DNA of 64,000 bases from Cotesia glomerata (Eukaryota > Arthropoda > Insecta > Hymenoptera > Braconidae): NCBI RefSeq assembly GCF_020080835.1, contig NC_058159.1, positions 11,594,001 through 11,658,000 on the forward strand. Direction: 5' to 3'. Below the pieces are notes generated by a model. That model saw only the letters and a list, made by a program, of their open reading frames with translations. It ran no database searches and was not told the DNA's origin. A program made the position numbers and the translations under genes. Positions 60,301 to 64,000 of the stretch are shown in pieces. The stretch's first letter is position 1; every line of letters begins with the position of its first letter.

Positions 60301-60540
60301 GATTTTGATAAAGATGAACACTTAGTACAATTTTTAAAAAGCAAACTTAATTTAGATTTAATTTCTGGTAGAACACTTGGAACGACTAGATATGGTACAA
60401 CTATTGATGCGGTGTTTTCACGATTCATAACTCATGTAACTTCCGAAGTTCACGTATCGTATTTCAGTTACCACAAACCTATAATTACAGTATTTAAGAA
60501 TGATATTATAATTCAAAGTGAAAGAAATCAATCATCCTAA
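54326..60540 (+). pseudogene. Helentron Rep/helicase/endonuclease, spliced and broken
   Basis: Exons: 54326-54390, 54591-55534, 55609 onward; both introns have GT-AG ends and matching phase. Parts: basic repeats with TPAERQREYRLRRK (54640) and a second YQREYRLRKK (54830); a Cys-rich DUF6570-like region (55609-56050); Rep nuclease with the His pair in QHRGSPHAHILLWL (HAH at 56915-56923) and the tyrosines in YVVDYINK (57449-57472); PIF1-like helicase from 58380 with GPAGCGKTF, LIDEVSM, GDLRQLPPV, HKSQGGTFDE and ALSRV; endonuclease from 59815 with FLNCQSL, SETWIG, GGDFNVDF and SYHKP. Lesions: frame changes near 54785, 56640 (with loss of about 20 residues of Rep) and 57870, and TGA at 58948-58950. 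Catalytic residues remain readable. Confidence 0.85.
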
Positions 60541-60565
60541 AATTGGATTTGTATAAATTGAACAC

Positions 60566-60566
60566 A

Positions 60567-60641
<75 letters not shown>

Positions 60642-60643
60642 TA
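60566..60643. repeat. ATT microsatellite
   Basis: About 26 uninterrupted ATT units directly after the helicase/endonuclease reading, inside the Helentron 3' region. Confidence 0.95.
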
Positions 60644-61015
60644 TATTGTTTTGTAACATACTTTATGTAATACGCTTTATTGAAGTAATATAAATAATCC
60701 GAATAATTACAGATATATGTTTGTTTCTCTTATCATTTTAGCAGATGCGTTCATTTGCCTATTTTTTCTATTCGATATATATCATAATTATCGTTCGTAA
60801 GGAGTAAACTCCAATCGTGCGTCGTAGCTGACACACACACACATTTTTTTCTTTCAAAATTTAGATTGGGTTCTGATAGGGATTTCCCCCTTGGGATCTA
60901 AAAGGGATTGTCCAATGAGGGCCGCATAGGACTTTGCGTGACATCCCCATGTGGGGTCCCTATTAGGAAACCCAACGCGGGTCCAATAGGTCTTACATTA
61001 AAATTTCTAGTCGGG

Positions 61016-61879
61016 AGGAGGAAATTTCCTAACAAAAAATTTCGAGTCTCGGAACTGTAGGACCAATATTTTAAAAAATTATGTCTATGCAGCTTCTGAC
61101 AACATAAAAACGGATGATTAATAATATTTTGAAGAAAAAATTTTTTTTCGACGATTAATTTATGTTTTTAATTTTGCAACAACGAAAATTATTAACAAAA
61201 AACTGAAAAATGAAAATTTTTTCATTTTTTCAACGGAGATCTATTCTGAAAACTTCCAAAAATTGCTCCAAGATAGGAAAAAAATCTAAAATTTATAGTA
61301 AAACAATTATCACACTTGCAATGTTCATGTTCAAGCAGAAAAAAAATTATTAGTTCACTATTGCAAAACTAATTGAAAAATTGTGATAAAAAATTTTTCC
61401 AGGCAAATTATTGTTTATTCATCTATCCCGTAAGCCCCTGAATATTTTCATTTCTGAAATTTTATATTTAATATGATGAAATAATTTTTATTAGTAAAGT
61501 GTGTGGGAGATAGGCAGGGTTCAATGATATAATTAATAAAAGAGTTGTATAAATTATATGCAACGTTTATTCAAAAGTAGAAATTATATCTATGTATATT
61601 ACACGAGGTGTATGTCTTGACAACTAGTTACAAATTGTTGGAGAAGACATATAGGCCGATATGCATGCATGCATGTGTGTGAACCGGCGCAACTAGCATG
61701 CGCGATGAATCGACGGCTAGCGTAGTGTGAGTAGTGTACGTGTGAGTATTACTATCTCCAACAAAGTGTTCAAAGTAGGCGTAGCTTACGTAAGCCAAAA
61801 CACCCGTTTTCGGTCGTATTTTTATCCCTATATATTGATCCTACAGTTCTGGGAGTCAGAACTTTTCTTTAGGAAATTT
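61016..61879. other. unassigned centre of the large palindrome
   Basis: No gene. A/T-rich, with an inverted pair TTGTTGGAGA (about 61634) and TCTCCAACAA (about 61753) enclosing GC-richer sequence, possibly a small element. The open frame at 61727-62035 overlaps the strong palindrome at 61880 and is not supported. Confidence 0.5.
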
Positions 61880-62021
61880 AAGGTAAACGCCCCAATAGAT
61901 GATCATGTACCAATATATGATCACTCCATGTATTTGTATACCTATATTTGTGAATATAGATATACAAATACATGGAGTGATCATATACTGGTACGTGATC
62001 ATCTATTGGAGCTTTTACCTT
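61880..62021. repeat. 142 bp near-perfect palindrome
   Basis: Arms of about 69 bases (61880-61948 and 61953-62021) with only about six mismatches and a loop of four bases. It would form a long hairpin in single-stranded DNA or RNA. It lies just inside the right arm of the 43248-62910 element. Confidence 0.85.
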
Positions 62022-62920
62022 ACTTCTATTTTTAAATCATTTTTTAAATTTAATAAATCTCCATTAGTTTTTGAGATATTTTCAAAAAACTAAACCCCCT
62101 TTTTTTCAGTTAATTATTAATAACTTTTGCAATTTTTACAAACGGAACTACATTTTTTTCAAAAATCATCTAGATGCCATTCCAAATCGAATGACAGCTC
62201 AATAATAATTTTCGGAGACTGCTGAAAAAAGTTAACCAAAAAGACACTTGTTGGCTAGACTACAACTATCGTTTTGAGTTACGAGCGCTACAGAAGAATC
62301 CGTTGACGAATAAAAATGACAGAAAAAGATATATTTTATTTTTTGAAGCATGAATAATTTTTAAGTCAATGAGACTTATGAATAAAAAATTACGAAAAAA
62401 TTAATCTTTTTGTCTTCATTATTTTTGTTAATAAAATTATTTTTAACTTCTATAGTGCCATACTACAATCATTTAAAGCATAAAAACTATTTTTTTATAT
62501 CATAAATATACCTAGAAAAATTGTATTAGTCAGTTCTTTTCGTTAAGAAGTAGTTTAATACGTATCCATCAATAATTGAAAACAAAAATTATCGAACAAA
62601 TTTTTATTAAATTAGCTATTAAAAATAGGCTGTTGATTCTTTAAATTCGACAAAAAATCATCTTTGTAGAGAATTTGATTTCCTACAAAACCATACCAAG
62701 GGTTTTTTCATATTTGGTATATTGAATTTTCTATAACCAAAAAATAAGTGAAACAAAACTTTTTTTGGCGAAAATTCTTCTTTTTGCGAGCGCTAACTGA
62801 AAAATGAAGATAAAGCGCTCAAATTTTGACACAGATTTTTTTTTCGTAACTCTCAACGAAATTTTGATATGGGACCGAAAAAAAAAATCCGATTTATTTG
62901 GCACAGTCTAATGCATAATA

Positions 62921-63509
62921 AACGTTCCTATTAAATATGTATCTATGAAACAAAATAAAACACAATAAATGTAAAAAAATAGAAAATTACTTTTGATGCT
63001 TTCGTATAGAATTTACGCCACTTCATTATTTGCAGTGTTACGTTCTGGGAAAATCCAAAGTTTTTTTCCCAGATAAATAACGAAATGTTTTTAATAAATA
63101 ATTTTCAAGTTTTGACCTCATGAGGAAGTCAATAGACTCCAGGTGGGTCGTGTCACTGATTGCTCCGCAAAGTACTTTTTAAATTTATTTTTATGTTTTT
63201 GATATTACTTTCAATTTACCTGCCCTCAGGTAGATGATGGAAAGAGAGCCTGAACGCTGGCTAGTGCTCCAGGTGCAGGAATCATGGTGAAACGCTGATA
63301 AGCGCTTTCAACCCTGAGTTAAGGATTTAATAAATTTCTATATTAATCGATAAACAATTAATAATGTTTATTAATAAAGAATAGGCAGATTCAGCTTCAA
63401 ACCAGCAGAGATTGCTCCTCTGCTAAGTCCTTGGACTGGCTGCTCCAGAAGAAGTCTGAAGACAGAATGCATGTATAATAATTTTTACAATGGATTTTTA
63501 GGTGCCCGT
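62921..63509. other. intronic stretch beyond the palindrome
   Basis: Contains the empty flank of the large palindromic element (duplication 62911-62920) and then unassigned sequence. A GC-richer part at 63200-63480 has repeated CTGCT and CAGCAG blocks but no open frame of note. Confidence 0.5.
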
Positions 63510-63752
63510 CAGGATCAACCCGGTCCAGTACAACTCCGGTCAAAACAACTCACTCAAAATGACTTAGGTCAAAACAACTTTGGTCCAAAACGACTCTGTG
63601 CCAAAATAACTCCGCACAAAAAACTCCCGGCAAAAACAATTCCGGAGTAAATCACTTCTGCCATAATAACTTTGTGCCAAAATAACTTGGTACAAAACAA
63701 CTCCCGGCAAAACAACTCTGGAGGAAATTACTCCTGACGTAATAACTTGATG
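63510..63752. repeat. degenerate minisatellite of ~16 bp units
   Basis: About 15 diverged copies of a unit close to ACTCCGGTCAAAACA, with variants such as ACTTTGTGCCAAAATA. The unit length wanders between 15 and 18 bases. The rest of the window (63753-64000) is A/T-rich with diffuse copies of AATGATTAATGGAAATAT. Confidence 0.8.
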
Positions 63753-64000
63753 ATGTCTATATTTTTATTTGATTAGACCAGAGTTGTGAAAATTTTAATG
63801 AAAAATATTTTCATTAACTCATTAAATTCAATTCTCTAATGAAAAAATTTTCCACTAAAAAATTTAATTTAATTGTGAATGGAAATATTTATCATTAAAA
63901 ATATTTTTTTAATGATTAGTAAAAATCATTTAAATTAAAATATTAAATTTAATGATTAATGGAAATATATAAAATTGAAAATTTTTTTTAATGATTAATG

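Larger units (their letters stand above)
53670..60815 (+). mobile_element. Helentron-type rolling-circle transposon
   Basis: Bounded by an inverted pair containing GGAGTTTACTCCTTA (about 53675-53690) and its complement (about 60800-60815), which is also a near-palindrome. In between: TA microsatellite (53786-53910), a 5' exon, a spliced multi-domain gene and an ATT microsatellite (60566-60643). The fused endonuclease after the helicase marks the Helentron/Helitron2 group. Exact ends are uncertain by tens of bases. Confidence 0.65.
51294..61015. mobile_element. TIR element with ~71 bp subterminal tandem repeats, host of the Helentron
   Basis: Ends: CCCGACTAGAAATT at 51294-51307 and its exact reverse complement at 61002-61015. 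Just inside each end are diverged GGGATC and CCCAACGT-type units. On the left these form about five or six tandem copies of roughly 71 bp (51390-51760). No transposase that belongs to these ends was recognised. Only AG is shared by the flanking bases, so the target duplication is unclear. Confidence 0.55.
43248..62910. mobile_element. long-TIR palindromic element (arms ~860 bp), 10 bp target duplication
   Basis: Left arm 43248-43850 continues at 49671-49925 after removal of the M repeat and LINE inserted at 43851. The right arm 62050-62910 is its reverse complement with roughly 90% similarity by eye. Termini: left TACTGTGCCAAATAAATCG, right TAGACTGTGCCAAATAAATCG when reversed. ATGCATAATA flanks both ends (43238-43247 and 62911-62920). 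Long arms with 9-10 bp duplications are known for Mutator-like elements. No transposase of its own is visible: the centre is filled by a LINE, a TIR element with a Helentron, and unassigned DNA. Confidence 0.7.

Noticed and set aside
61727..62035. 102-residue frame over the large hairpin
   Set aside because: Its coding appearance comes from the palindrome. No start context or homologous motif.

Overview
The window looks like AT-rich nuclear DNA of an insect, probably a hymenopteran. That is an inference from the Dscam-type exons, GT-AG introns and transposon families. It is almost entirely intronic. The host content I can support is two plus-strand exons of a Dscam-family gene (12624-12974 and 38632-38796), whose reading frames join exactly across a 25.7 kb intron, and a small THAP-domain gene (708-1672) lying upstream of the first exon. 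No further Dscam exon is visible after 38796, so the next intron is at least 25 kb.

Nearly everything else is nested mobile DNA. Left part (1-12.6 kb): the THAP gene between inverted repeats; a broken Jockey-like LINE (about 3120-6920) split by a TTAA-flanked DNA transposon (4168-6763, Kolobok type); a solo LTR (7516-8168); and a 5'-truncated R1-type LINE (8555-10549). Dscam intron (12.98-38.63 kb): a nearly complete R1-type LINE (14146-19277); a second copy of the same family on the minus strand (20190-36295) split by a Ty3/Gypsy retroelement with two LTRs, gag, pol and an env remnant (24056-35205); and a solo LTR (36685-38294). After the second exon: a DNA transposon with about 470 bp terminal inverted repeats (39132-43235) split by a LINE; a much larger long-terminal-repeat palindrome (43248-62910, arms about 860 bp, 10 bp target duplication) that contains a nearly intact second R1-type LINE family (44064-48937), another LINE remnant (49926-51293), and a TIR element (51294-61015) that itself carries a Helentron-type rolling-circle transposon (about 53670-60815) encoding Rep, a PIF1-like helicase and a fused endonuclease. 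The right edge has minisatellite-like DNA.

A recurring theme is a roughly 1 kb non-coding repeat, called here the M repeat. It carries a CA/GT microsatellite, is flanked by runs of five A or T, and has served as landing site for every R1-type LINE in the window: each sits exactly inside a CA tract, always in the same orientation relative to the dinucleotide. M copies are often joined tail to head or in opposite orientations.

No mobile element here looks fully intact. Most have several frameshifts and stops, and the best preserved is the LINE at 44064-48937, with one in-frame stop visible in ORF2. All product names come from motifs read by eye. No database search was run.
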